From contig NMRB01000214.1 of the NCBI GenBank assembly GCA_002633025.1, positions 130,063-194,062 on the forward strand: a stretch of 64,000 nt of DNA, read 5' to 3'. The notes under the pieces are model-generated. The model was given only the letters and a program-made list of their open reading frames with translations. It was not told the DNA's origin and searched no databases. Of the stretch, positions 41,201 through 50,600 are shown one piece after another. Numbering within the stretch: position 1 is the stretch's first letter; each line of letters opens with the position of its first letter. Position numbers and translations under genes: made by a program. The DNA comes from Notospermus geniculatus. Its lineage: Eukaryota > Nemertea > Pilidiophora > Heteronemertea > Lineidae.

Positions 41201-43621
41201 ACAGATCACAAGCTCGACATTGATCTGATAAATCATGTCCACGTCAGGTGCATGCAACAAAAATGGGGAATTCTCCTGAAGTTTCCTCTAGTCTTCCTTC
41301 CTGTGTAAAATCATTGGTTTTCCTGACTGAAACAAAACTAGAATAGAACTGTTGACTGAGACAAAATGTAGAGGCTATGCAGGATGTGACGCCATGTTGG
41401 ATGGAACGTTCTGACATTCTGACGCAGCGCATGTGACGGTCTGCTTCGTTCATTTTCCATCCAGCGTGGCGGCATACCCATTGATGATGTCAGTGCATAG
41501 CCTCTATAGGGATAACTCAACAAGAATGCAGTGGACTACAGTCACAGTTTCTGCCATAACTTCTTCTTACACAGAGTTGATTGATTCTCTAAAACTTCCC
41601 TTCATTACTCTGAGGATGTTGGTAACACTGACCACTTCCTCATGATAAAGATAATGCTGAGGTGACCCAAACCACCAACTCACCGAGATTATCGCTTCCC
41701 TTCCACATCATTTCAAGAGTTTTCTCGGCTATTCGCTTCTTTCTGTCAGCATAGTCGATACGGGCAAAGAAAAGACCATCAAAACCCATCTGAAATTGAG
41801 AAATGTGATCAGTACGGGTAGTTACAACATAAACTTGGACACAAGGCAGAGAGAAATGTATTAGACATGACGAGGGTGGTTACTCTCCAAGGCTGGTGTC
41901 AACTGTCGTACATCAACCTTACATACATTACCTGTGCAAAGAGGGATGCCTGTTCCTTGGAGTGTCCGAATGGATCAATCTGCCAGGCCACCCGTGGACG
42001 GCCACAGTCACCGAAATTATCTCTGAGGAATTTAAATCCGAGGGTGTGTTGGTCGATGATGGCGTTATAATGTGTGGAGGCTTCATCATTCATGCACCAC
42101 CCTCCGAGAATGAATTCCAGCCGACCTGGAAATACACATATTTTTAGATGTCTAAGACAAGCAGATGAGAAGACGACTTTCCGATTTATTGTGTACTGTG
42201 TCTCGTTTTTGTGCTGTGTTTTTGATATTTGTATACCAACAGGATACTGATCCCCAAATATGGAACACATTCTTCCGTGAACTTGACACTAACCTTCATT
42301 AACAAGTTTTTTGACTCGATGACGGATGACATCATGTTGTTGATTCCACCAGCGATAGAAGAACGCAATCTCGACGTAGATGAATCGTTTTTTTGGGTCC
42401 TTCAGGAGTTGATCAATGACGCTATCAAGGATGTACTGGACACCCGCAAACTGGATGTCATTTCGAGCTGCAGAAAGAATGGTTAGAGACTTTCAGTCCG
42501 ACTTAGTCAATTTGTGCATTGGGATTGGTCAAGTTGGCAGTTATAGAATACATCCTTCGTCATTCAAGGGAATACTTACAGCCATAATAGTATTGATCAA
42601 CTGTTTTAAGCCATCCAACATCATCATGAGTGTGAGCAATCAGATGGACATTGACCATTCCAGGTTTGCCAAGGTCACATGTCTGCAATTAAACGCAACG
42701 GCGGGGAGATTCATGTCATACTAGTTCATTTTTAACTTATTCATTCAGGCATTGGACAGTGCACACTCGAACATGCAATACAAGTATGATTGTCACTGAC
42801 AACTGACTGCCCCTGTGTGGATGGATGCTGCTGCCCCCTGTCTGCGATTGGGGTTCATGTGAGAGTATAGAGGGCCAAGCCATGAGAAGTGCACTGAGTG
42901 TGTGCACGGAATAAGCAGCAGCAATGTACGGAGCTACCCTATGATGTCACTTCCCACCAGTTGGCCCACTATACTCCTCTAGGCTCTACAATAGATCCAG
43001 ACCATATAGCATCAATTGGGCCAAATGGAAAGAAATAAACAAAATGTTTTCTTTTTGTTTTTGAAGCCCAATGTCATGAACATGTGTGCATATTGTCAAA
43101 ACGGCATGAATGACGACGTCGTGGAGTGGAAGTCACATGGTGCACAGTCATGACAGTGTTGGAACGCTGTCACGTCATGCTACTGGAGGACCATGACGTC
43201 CATGTGCGGGCTTAAAATCGACGAAAATTTGACATGAAAATCATTAATAATAATTTCTACAGTAGCACCTCTCTTTGATTTTTTATGTCTGTTACTCTGT
43301 AAAAATACCAAAATGTTTTGTCAGAGAACATCTTTGTTTTCTAAAAGCACGTCTCTGATTTTGTAACCTAGGCCCTACGTCTGTTTTGTCAATGTCTACT
43401 TTTTGCGGATGTAACCGCCCATACAGTGGTCCCCATCAACAGATCAAACCACAACACATGAAGAACAGGAACCTGTGTAGCACGCAATATCCAAGCCCTA
43501 CCTGATAACCACATTGCGGAGCATCCACCTTCTTCCTTTCCCCAAAATAGCGATTCCAGGGCGTCCCAGTTGACCCACAAAAGGCAACGAAAAAGAGGGA
43601 CAAACACACAAAAACTCTCAT
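26201..43621 (-). CDS. MAN2B1: Lysosomal alpha-mannosidase, GH38, complete gene with alternative exons
   Basis: Retaining exo-alpha-mannosidase that degrades N-glycan oligosaccharides in lysosomes. The 25 exons used per transcript are 43502-43621, 42580-42682, 42294-42467, 41932-42125, 41684-41789, then 40445-40542 or 39435-39535, 38244-38315, then 37939-38055 or 37735-37851, then 37020-37223, 36796-36868, 36607-36646, 36284-36473, 35888-36004, 35595-35724, 35316-35404, 34860-35081, 34580-34698, 34294-34395, 34089-34176, 33883-33972, 33566-33656, 33282-33427, 32728-32877, 32253-32364 and 26201-26322. The sum is 3069 nt (1022 residues; human about 1011). A signal peptide spans residues 1-17. 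Zinc/active-site motifs: HTHDD (57-61), WQIDPFGHS with nucleophile Asp183, GSDF or GDDF (Asp305), QHHDAVSGT (428-436). Further on, [26 protein letters not shown] and VLTDRS.GGSS match the C-terminal beta domains. All phases agree. Intron 24 is 5.9 kb. Confidence 0.97.
29968..30072. repeat. Imperfect hairpin repeat in mannosidase intron 24
   Basis: TTCGCCCCCTAA on the left faces TTAGGGGGCGAAAT on the right, with flanking CCCTTTCCCAA and GGGAAGGGG also inverted. Probably a small MITE. Confidence 0.6.
30470..30690. repeat. Dispersed repeat, copy 1 (relative at 58095-58330)
   Basis: GTAACGTTTTGAATGTTCC, CTATTGTCTGATGGAATAAG and CAATACGGGAACACACAGAG occur in the same order, reverse-complemented and diverged, at about 58140-58330. 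No coding potential recognised. Confidence 0.65.
31740..32090. mobile_element. MITE with TAA duplication (AGGCCCATTTACAC family)
   Basis: The left AGGCCCATTTACACGTGGCA and inverted right TGTGTAAATGGGCCT ends are flanked by TAA (31737-31739, 32091-32093), as in PIF/Harbinger-type MITEs. It lies in mannosidase intron 24, about 160 bp from exon 24. Confidence 0.88.
32906..33260. mobile_element. pogo/Tigger-like MITE with a nested insertion
   Basis: It starts CAGTGAAACCTCTCTACTGA after TA, and the right part GGAGAGGTGTCCTCCTTGCA is a decayed inverted match. A second element at about 33001-33169, with ends CCGTTAGAGGCCG and CGGCCTCTGACGG plus inner GCGGTCCTAGAACG / CGTTCTTGGACCGC, is nested inside. 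It lies in the mannosidase intron between exons 22 and 23. Confidence 0.75.
36068..36229 (+). repeat. AATGGGGATC dispersed MITE, copy 3
   Basis: Begins AATGGGGATCACAGCTACGA and is collinear with 4409-4576; the right end is decayed (GGGTCCCAATT). It lies between mannosidase exons 12 and 13, about 180 bp from the duplication breakpoint in exon 12. Confidence 0.75.
37735..37851 (-). CDS. Alternative exon 8b of the alpha-mannosidase
   Basis: A 117-bp exon, phase 0 at both ends, flanked by CTGCTCCAG and GTAAGTATG signals. It encodes 39 residues ([20 protein letters not shown] core) and is the version closer to mammalian MAN2B1 (GSDFQY). It is a tandem paralogue of exon 8a, 87 bp away. Its Asp is the presumed acid/base catalyst by comparison with GH38 structures. 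Both versions fill the same slot in the barrel, so one is expected per mRNA. Confidence 0.9.
37939..38055 (-). CDS. Alternative exon 8a of the alpha-mannosidase
   Basis: A 117-bp exon, phase 0, encoding 39 residues that differ from exon 8b at few positions: [20 protein letters not shown] versus [20 protein letters not shown]. The changes cluster around the catalytic Asp (GS to GD, FQY to FNY). The GDDF form resembles Golgi-type GH38 enzymes. Splice sites (CTTAAACAG acceptor, GTATGTTAA donor) are good. Confidence 0.9.
39435..39535 (-). CDS. Alternative exon 6a of the alpha-mannosidase
   Basis: A 101-bp exon entering in phase 1 and leaving in phase 0, so it cannot follow exon 6b in frame. Encodes [20 protein letters not shown] then [13 protein letters not shown], aligning with the mammalian SLFTG...CWD..C.D.P segment that shapes the active-site rim. 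The copy B equivalent is at 49575-49675 with one Leu/Met change. Confidence 0.9.
39761..40128. mobile_element. MITE inserted only in duplication copy A
   Basis: The ends GGGGAACCCGCA and, inverted, TGCGGGTTCCTC extend inward to AGTCAGTATAAGACCCG / CGGGTCTTACACTGAC. Copy B reads straight through the empty site (TTCCCCAACTGCTTGACAGG near 49890). It contains dense CACGTCG/GACGTCA motifs but no gene. Confidence 0.85.
40445..40542 (-). CDS. Alternative exon 6b of the alpha-mannosidase
   Basis: A 98-bp exon, phase 1 in and phase 0 out, with TTGGTGCAG acceptor and GTGAGTTG donor. Encodes [20 protein letters not shown] then [13 protein letters not shown]. It is a paralogue of exon 6a with the LFTGAFY core and the Cys-Phe-Asp/Cys pair kept, but a different loop between them. 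Being 5' proximal it may be the default. Copy B equivalent: 50216-50313. Confidence 0.9.
40797..41051. repeat. Minisatellite, copy A
   Basis: Tandem units around CTACAGCTGTTGGACCTT, 15-18 bp, about 14-15 units with small variants, in the intron between exons 5 and 6b. The open frames across it (repeats of STAVGP or LLQLLD) come from the unit lengths being multiples of three. The same array is at 50568-50824. Confidence 0.93.
41371..41504. mobile_element. 134-bp MITE inserted only in duplication copy A
   Basis: Inverted ends GAGGCTATGCA and TGCATAGCCTC, flanked by TA. Copy B has the empty site (AAAATGTATTGGGATACC), so the insertion post-dates the duplication or was lost from copy B. Confidence 0.88.
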
Positions 43622-43671
43622 TTTTCGCGTTCTGTCCCTGCGGTACTTCGGTCACGCACCTGAGGTTTGAC

Positions 43672-43708
43672 CACGTGATATCAACAATCCCGTGATTCTA
43701 CCCACGTG
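43672..43708. promoter_or_regulatory. Paired CACGTG boxes upstream of the alpha-mannosidase start (CLEAR-like)
   Basis: CACGTG occurs at 43672-43677 (ACCACGTGAT) and 43703-43708 (CCCACGTGAC, inverse GTCACGTGGG), 51-87 bp upstream of the start codon. The second matches the GTCACGTGAC core bound by TFEB/TFE3, which control lysosomal genes in animals. Both boxes are kept in copy B. Confidence 0.65.
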
Positions 43709-43769
43709 ACTCCGTGTAACAGTAAAGGTTATCCTCTGGAAAAGTGTCAGCCTCTTCTGCTTCCGTATA

Positions 43770-43822
43770 ATTGGTTTCCGATGCCACCGCCGCCAGGGGA
43801 AGCGGTGGCATCGGAAACCAAT
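43770..43822. repeat. Palindrome, 21-bp arms, upstream of mannosidase copy A
   Basis: Arms 43770-43790 and 43802-43822 (ATTGGTTTCCGATGCCACCG...) are perfect inverse copies around 11 nt. The copy B counterpart is at 53471-53523 with one mismatch. Confidence 0.85.
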
Positions 43823-44173
43823 ACGGCACGCTTCTACTCCATGAGTGAATTTTGATGGCATCTGCATGCATCATCTGCATGATCTGAGAGACAAAAGGCC
43901 TACCGAGTCGAATCAACAGAGTACCTCTTCTCGACAGAAGATGTCGCCTCGATCGCTTGACCAACGGGTTTTGGGAGAACGGCTGTTCGAGGGCGTGGGC
44001 ACCTGACATAGGCATGATTTAGGCCTAAGCCGATGTGTAATTAGTGTTATAATGGTGAAAGAGTTTGTCGTTTTGGGATTTTAGGGTACTGCCTTCCAAA
44101 GAGACATCGACCCCACGCCGAGCGAATTACGAACTTTATAAAGAACAAAGCCATAATACTACAAAAACAAGAN

Positions 44174-44654
44174 ATACACATCAGCACATATTTGGCATCC
44201 TTTCTATACCGCGACCCGCCCCCGATACAGTACAAGAAGAAATTTATGGCAAAATTGAAATTCAATAAGTTGAGAAGATTCCAGGCTTGAAGAAAAAATC
44301 TTTTTCGCCAGTACAAACTACCCGACGAATACATTGCTGCCACTGCGGGCATCCTCATTATCACGGTGTAAAACCTGTACGGTGACGTCAAGATGACGTA
44401 GGCAAAACTCACGGTGATGAGCATGCGCGTGAGATGTCCTGTTTCTTTCCGTATCCGGTCACGTGCGCTGTCTTGCATTCCCGCTTTAAGCGCTTTCCGT
44501 TCCTGCGAAGCACTTTGAAGTGTTGTAATAATTGTGATATTGCAGATTAAAATGACGATAAAGGGGCCAAATGACCCGAACACCAACTGTACGGTGGAGA
44601 CAACGAGTTCGAGTGGTGGATGATTAGGAATCGAAATGTAAACGACATACGACC
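44174..44654 (-). pseudogene. Orphan last exon of a duplicated GPCR gene
   Basis: Near-identical to the last exon of the GPCR at 53941-54440 (TM5 to TM7), with the CTATTTTCTAG acceptor still present at 44655. The two upstream exons are absent: directly upstream lies the truncated mannosidase. The 3' end is also damaged. Around an N at 44173 about 80 bp present in copy B, including the last codons and the stop, are missing. It cannot encode a receptor alone. It is the duplicated tail carried along with the mannosidase 5' half. Confidence 0.9.
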
Positions 44655-44687
44655 CTAGAAAATAGAACAATGGATTGAGAGATCATT

Positions 44688-47600
44688 TCATTTATTAGGC
44701 CGTTTTTTTTTAATTAGTTGGTTTACGGGAAATTTGGTTGGAAATCTGAAGTCGGAGGGGGGAAAAGAATAAAAAAAATAATCAACATTTACTGATTTTT
44801 TTTCGAAATATATCCTGAAATGCTCTACGGAGAAGAGGAGGAAGAAATATTTCCACCATACGGCAGTTCCGTTGGCGAGTCTCTCGGCGTAGTCATACGC
44901 CACATGCTGTTTCTCAGTGCCGCTGAAAATGAAATGACAAACCTTGTGAGGATTTCTTTTCAGCCGCAGAGGAAAGAACAGCAAAGGAAAGAACAACCAG
45001 GAGCCAAACTTCACCCCATTCACCCACCCCCGAAAGGAAGAATGCAGATTGAAACATCTGACTTACCTGACAGCATCATGATGCTGGGCAACCCCCATTG
45101 CTCTCTCTGAAATAACCAAGATTTGTCCCAAGTCATATTCTACAACTGATAGATTTTTGCAGCTGGGATACATTTCAGAGTGTCCTGCCACTGCAACTCA
45201 GCAGTCACAAAGGGAGTACAGTCCAAAGGTAATGTGGCACACACACAGGGAGGATAGTGAATGGTAATGTGGGCCACATTCACATCTACTGAATGTAAAT
45301 TGAGCAAATGAGATCAAGTCCATCTAGGTACTCACTGAGAATACCAAGCTTGTAGTTACTGCTGTGCTCAGGCCCAAGCTGTGACAGGGTGTCTAGTTGT
45401 TTAACCACCTGAAAAGAAGGGTCAAAATATCAAAGGTTTTAGAGACAAAAGGTAGACTGATAGACAATCGATATGACCTCGTTTGCGGCTAGCCTACTAC
45501 AGCCACTGGTTTCCAGCCTAGTTTTTTTCTGATGTCAACAAAACTTTAGGATGATTTTTACCTGTAGAAAGTTGTTTGTTTTCCTGACGTAGTCCTTCAG
45601 CGAAGACCTGCTCGTGAAGTAACCTGTCCAATACGCGTGTTCGTCAGACGCGTACGGGAAGAAATCATCAGATTTTGATGGCCAGACGTAGTTGACCTGG
45701 TTCAGAGCATACAGATAACATGATGGTGTGGAGTAGAGAAGGTTGATCTTACTGCCCTTGGCTTGCTGAAATAGATCATGAACAGTGAGTCAGTAAAGGC
45801 AACATCTACGTAGGAGATTTCTTGGACAAGTTGGCTCTCTATGGGCAACTGTCGAAAAATATGGGCAGTCAGCTGTGTTACATGAATCCTATGGAAGTCA
45901 ACAATGCTTATGTGCATAGATATTCTCCAACAATGGGTAAACTGCAAATCATTTTATTCATATTTGCTGATATTTTACATACTGTTACTGGATATAACAG
46001 TAGCCTGAACAGGTGTGAAGAAACCCACTGAATATTACTGATTACATTCTATACAAATATACAGAAAACTGAAATATTATATGAAATCTGTAATGGGCAA
46101 AAGGCATTAGGACAATAGTTCTCATCTGATCAAAAGAGGGGGGAGGGGCGGCGGCAGGTTTTTTCTACACTATCAATCAAGTACAGTGCACCCCCGCTCT
46201 TACGAACCTCGATTTTACGAACTCACGGATATTACGAACCCAACGTCTGGCTCCAAAATTTCATGACATGTACATGTATGTAAATCCTTGCTATTATCTT
46301 GGAGGAATTATACTGACAGGAGGAACAGCGAGCTAATTGCCCCTCTATAATCCCTTTTTCACACCTCCCCAAACAATGGAACACAAAGGCCCGCAGTGTT
46401 TGCACAGCAATTAAGTCTGCTCGCTTGAAGTGATCAGCGGTACCGACGCAGCCCGGATTGTCACTGCCATCTAGCGTGAGCTGGCGGTACTATGTGCCGG
46501 TATTCGAACATTCTGCGGTCTGAAAATGCACTGTTTACATGGTTTATGTCGGCAGAATGCCTGCGCACGTCTAAGACCAGGAAAGACGAAACTGAGATCG
46601 GTATTCTAAGCTTTCATTCATGCAAATCGAACAAAATTTACACATTCTACGCCATTTTTCTTGCAATGACATGGATGACGAAAATGTTGAAAGCTCGTAG
46701 ATTCAAACTGTAATAACTTTTTTTCTCATAAAGTCCTGAAGTTGACATAAAGTGATCTTAAAAGATGAGATTTTGATGATTCTCATGATATGCAGCAGTG
46801 GGGCGTCGAATGGCGTCGACGATGTTGATCGGTGTTTGAAAATCGGCCTATTCTGCCTGTTCTGAGCCGCCATCTTCATTCCACTTCCAAATTGCGCTAG
46901 GTTTATGAACGATAGTGCCGCAACTGCTGGGTCGAATTTGCAGTCCCATACATCAATCGATTTGTCTTTCTTCCCAGTATCTTTAGAATTCAAGTTTCAT
47001 GGCGATATTCCCACTACTTCTCGATATTTTGACCCGTTTGTAACACTTGCGCGCAAATTTGTGTACAAAGTGTAGTTCTACGATTTGTCCGCTACAGCGC
47101 TGTGTATTGCGTGGTCGCGTCGATTTTTCGTATGGGTGGGTAGCAACCTCTACGTCCACGTGTTCAACCGAACTTTTTTCCCGTGAGATTGTGTGCTGGA
47201 AATGTGGATGTTTTCTGTTGCTATATTTGACTAAATGTAATTTTATTCATCTGACGGACAATAAATCTCTGTCATCATGGAATAAACTGAGGACAGATGT
47301 GAACTCTCTGAAAGGCTTGTCTCCCCAGCACAAATAGGCTGATCTTACGAAAGTAGCCGAAGCTTCATCGGAAATTCCGAAGTCGCGGACTCACTCATGC
47401 GGTGTGTTTGTTTAGTAATTAACACCTCGTTAACACCTCGTTAAGCCCATACACAATAGGGATCGGCGGTGGCGATGATGAAACCTTTGAAGTGACCTCG
47501 CTGTTCCTCCTGTCAGTATAATTCCTCCAAGCTATTATGAACTCCGCATTAGTACGAACTAAACCCTTGGACCCCCGAAGGGTTCGTAATAGTGAGGGGG

Positions 47601-50600
47601 GACTGCATCATGCTTATTTACTGCTGAAGCATATATACATATGATGGGGAGCAAAAAGGAAGTGAAACTGTTATCTAAATCAACTCCAGAGATTAGCTTA
47701 CAGTATTCAAGTCTAGATATGCATTCAAAAGCAACGGACACATAGAACATGCACAACAGCTGAGATCAAGTTCCGTGCTTTACAGACCCTATGTCAGGCA
47801 GCCTACTCCCCCTACATCTCAACCACCGTCTTTGGCTGTATGAGTAGCCCATCATGATGCAGACATGGGGCAGAGGTCCGTCTCACGGAAAACAGTCAGC
47901 TCATTAGCATACTTACCCTGGCGTTAACATATTTGATGAGCTTGTCCAGATTTTTGAAATTCATGTTGGCATTCTGGTACTGAAAATCACTGCCCATAGT
48001 CTGCATGACATGATTAGTAGCGAAAGCCTTGGCCTGGAGCAGATTGGGAAGCAAGTAAGAAATGCAGAAAGATAGAGGCAGTCACCAAGCTGAAGAGACT
48101 ACATAACATAATTAACATACCCTGGCATTAACATATTTAATGAGCTTATCAAGATTTTTAAAATTCATGTTGGCATTTTGGTAGTTAAAGTCATCTCCCA
48201 TGGTTTGTAAGATATGATTTGTAGCAAATGCTTTTGCCTGTTTAAGAGAAAGAGAAAGAGATTCAGAAATACATGTATCGTTGTTGATATCACATTAACT
48301 GGACTTTGGAATACACTTTCTGACACACAAAACTTAAAGACACTTTGGGAAATGGTCAATGCATGTAATCAGGACACCTTGCAGTTGAGGACATTAGAGA
48401 ATCCCAAAGGTGACCAAAATAGAGAGGTTCCATTGTATGAGAGACCGTGAAATCCAAACAGCAACTTACCCTCTCACCCATGGCTTTGATGAACGCATCA
48501 ACTCTCGCACGGACATTATCATCATGCATTCGATCATCATCCTGAAAAAGTTATGGTTACGGTACTCAGTATGGTATCCTGGTAGTAATGATTATTTCAT
48601 GGAGTAAGTGGGATGTAATGATAGCTGGTCACATGCTCAATCCCTCTGGGCCCAACACTCATTCTGCACTCCTCACTACGAGTGCCCACACTGGCCAGAT
48701 TTTAACTATCTACATGTAATCAATTACATGCATACAGTGGCAGGCAGCCAGCCACATTTGGACACTTGTACTGAGGGGTGTCTGAGGTAATCAATGGTTG
48801 TGAGCATTACCAGCCTACCACAAGTTCTGAATATGATCCCTGAACACCACTCAAACTTGTTTCCAGAAGTTGGCCACCCCGTTGCAGGATTTCTATTGTG
48901 TTTCTATTTTATAGAGAACAGGGATTAGTATCTAATCACAGGTGGTAATACTGCCTTTTAACCATTCATTTGATGACGGAACAAAGTTATGCCTGCTGTA
49001 CACAATCAAATTTTCATCCAATTTTTTGGAAATTCAGATTCCGGGCCAATTGGGGCTTCAATATATAAACCCGCATGTAGGCCTTTATTGAGCATATTCA
49101 GAAAATTGGATGAAAAATTTGATCTTGTACAGTGGGCATTAGAGTGCAGAAAATAGGGAGGAGAGGAAAGGAGTGTTAGCAAAGGCAGGAAGGATTGGGT
49201 TGTGCAAAATGTGAACCCCACTTTCCCTACTTTTTCTCTATGCCACAGCATTGCACGAACTACCATCATAGAATCTGTAACCAAGTATTTAAATCTGACC
49301 CGAAATCAGCTGTTGATGCAGCAGAAAGCCACTGTATAGCATTTTTCAAATGATTTGTTTGGACCACAGTTTACATAGTTTAGGTAGGACCCTGAGCCAA
49401 TTCATTCAGTTCTGACTGCTCAGTTTTGCCTCTTGTTCTCAGATGGTGTGGCAATGGGTCTACAGGTTCAATCATTTCACCAGCATTAAGCCACTTGATT
49501 GCTACTGAAATAATCATCCTAATAATGATGCCAGAAGCTTGAAGCTTAAGCATGCATGGTAACATAACTCTCACCATGATTGGATTGTCAGTGCATCTCT
49601 GATCAAAACAGAATCCTCCCGGTGCCCCGTACATGGGTTGGTAAAATGCCCCAGTAAAAAGATTGGCAGAAGTGCCTATAGAGTAGACAAATAAGAATGG
49701 TTTGTATTTAGAGAGTACAGAAGTTGAGCTAATACTTTAGACTACATGTAGAGAGGAACATTCTGCAAAAAAATATTGAGATTATTTCACTTGATACATG
49801 TTTGTGAGTGCAAAGTTCAGGTTTTGTGATGCACATATCCTGAATCCTGGAATGACAATGATCACATCAGCTCGAATAGTTTATGATGGAATTCCCCAAC
49901 TGCTTGACAGGTTGTCTTTGAAAAAACTTCTCAAACAATACGGCGTCCCCCCTTGTTTAGAGTGGCATCAGTCTAAAACAGCCTCCAGATATGATGCGCT
50001 TTGATCATTTCATTTGGCGTGAACAGGGCACAACTTGGTGAAATGACCTGAATCTCAGGGTGTTGAATATCATGCGAACGGAATACAGGGAAGAAGGTGG
50101 AAACATTTTGAGGGAACAACATGCAATATGTGAATAATATACAACATATCAGGGCAGTTTTGCTGATCACCTAATATGACCCCTTGGTACACGCACGGTA
50201 CGAGGTTCAACTCACCATTATTGGTTCATCACGACAGTTGGTATCAAAACAAAACGTGGCCGGGGCATTGTAGTGTTCATAAAATGCACCAGTGAAAAGG
50301 TTGGCTACACTCCCTGCACCAAGAAACAGACATATGACAGATGAATGTATAGGGTAGAATAAACACAATATTCTTGGACAAAAATACAGCTAGATTCCAG
50401 TGATCAAGGAATCCATCCAGTTGGCTAGTGGATCTCTGTAAATAAGCAGACATTTCAGAGTTCTCCATCAAACATTTGGCCTGATGGATGACCCTGATAT
50501 CTGTAATTAGTCAGTATACAATATGTTCCTGTGTGCGGTACCTGTGTTATATATTTTTGATAGCATGGACCTTTCCCACAACTGTTGGGCCTTCTGCATT

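Larger units (their letters stand above)
36412..44697. repeat. Tandem segmental duplication, copy A (8.3 kb)
   Basis: Nearly identical, base by base, to 44861-54483. The left border lies inside mannosidase exon 12 (CGGCAGTTCCGTTGGCGAG shared); the right border is just upstream of the GPCR last exon (CATTTCATTTATTA shared). Copy A carries two insertions absent from copy B (39761-40128, 41371-41504). Coding differences are few and mostly silent. Confidence 0.95.

Noticed and set aside
46703-47337. Frames inside the nested transposon as a transposase
   Set aside because: Too short, opposite strands, no DDE or zinc-finger motif that I can see.
47917-48237. Duplicated exons 8a/8b in copy B as evidence of a separate exon duplication
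   Set aside because: They are the same pair carried by the large segmental duplication, so the exon duplication happened once, earlier.
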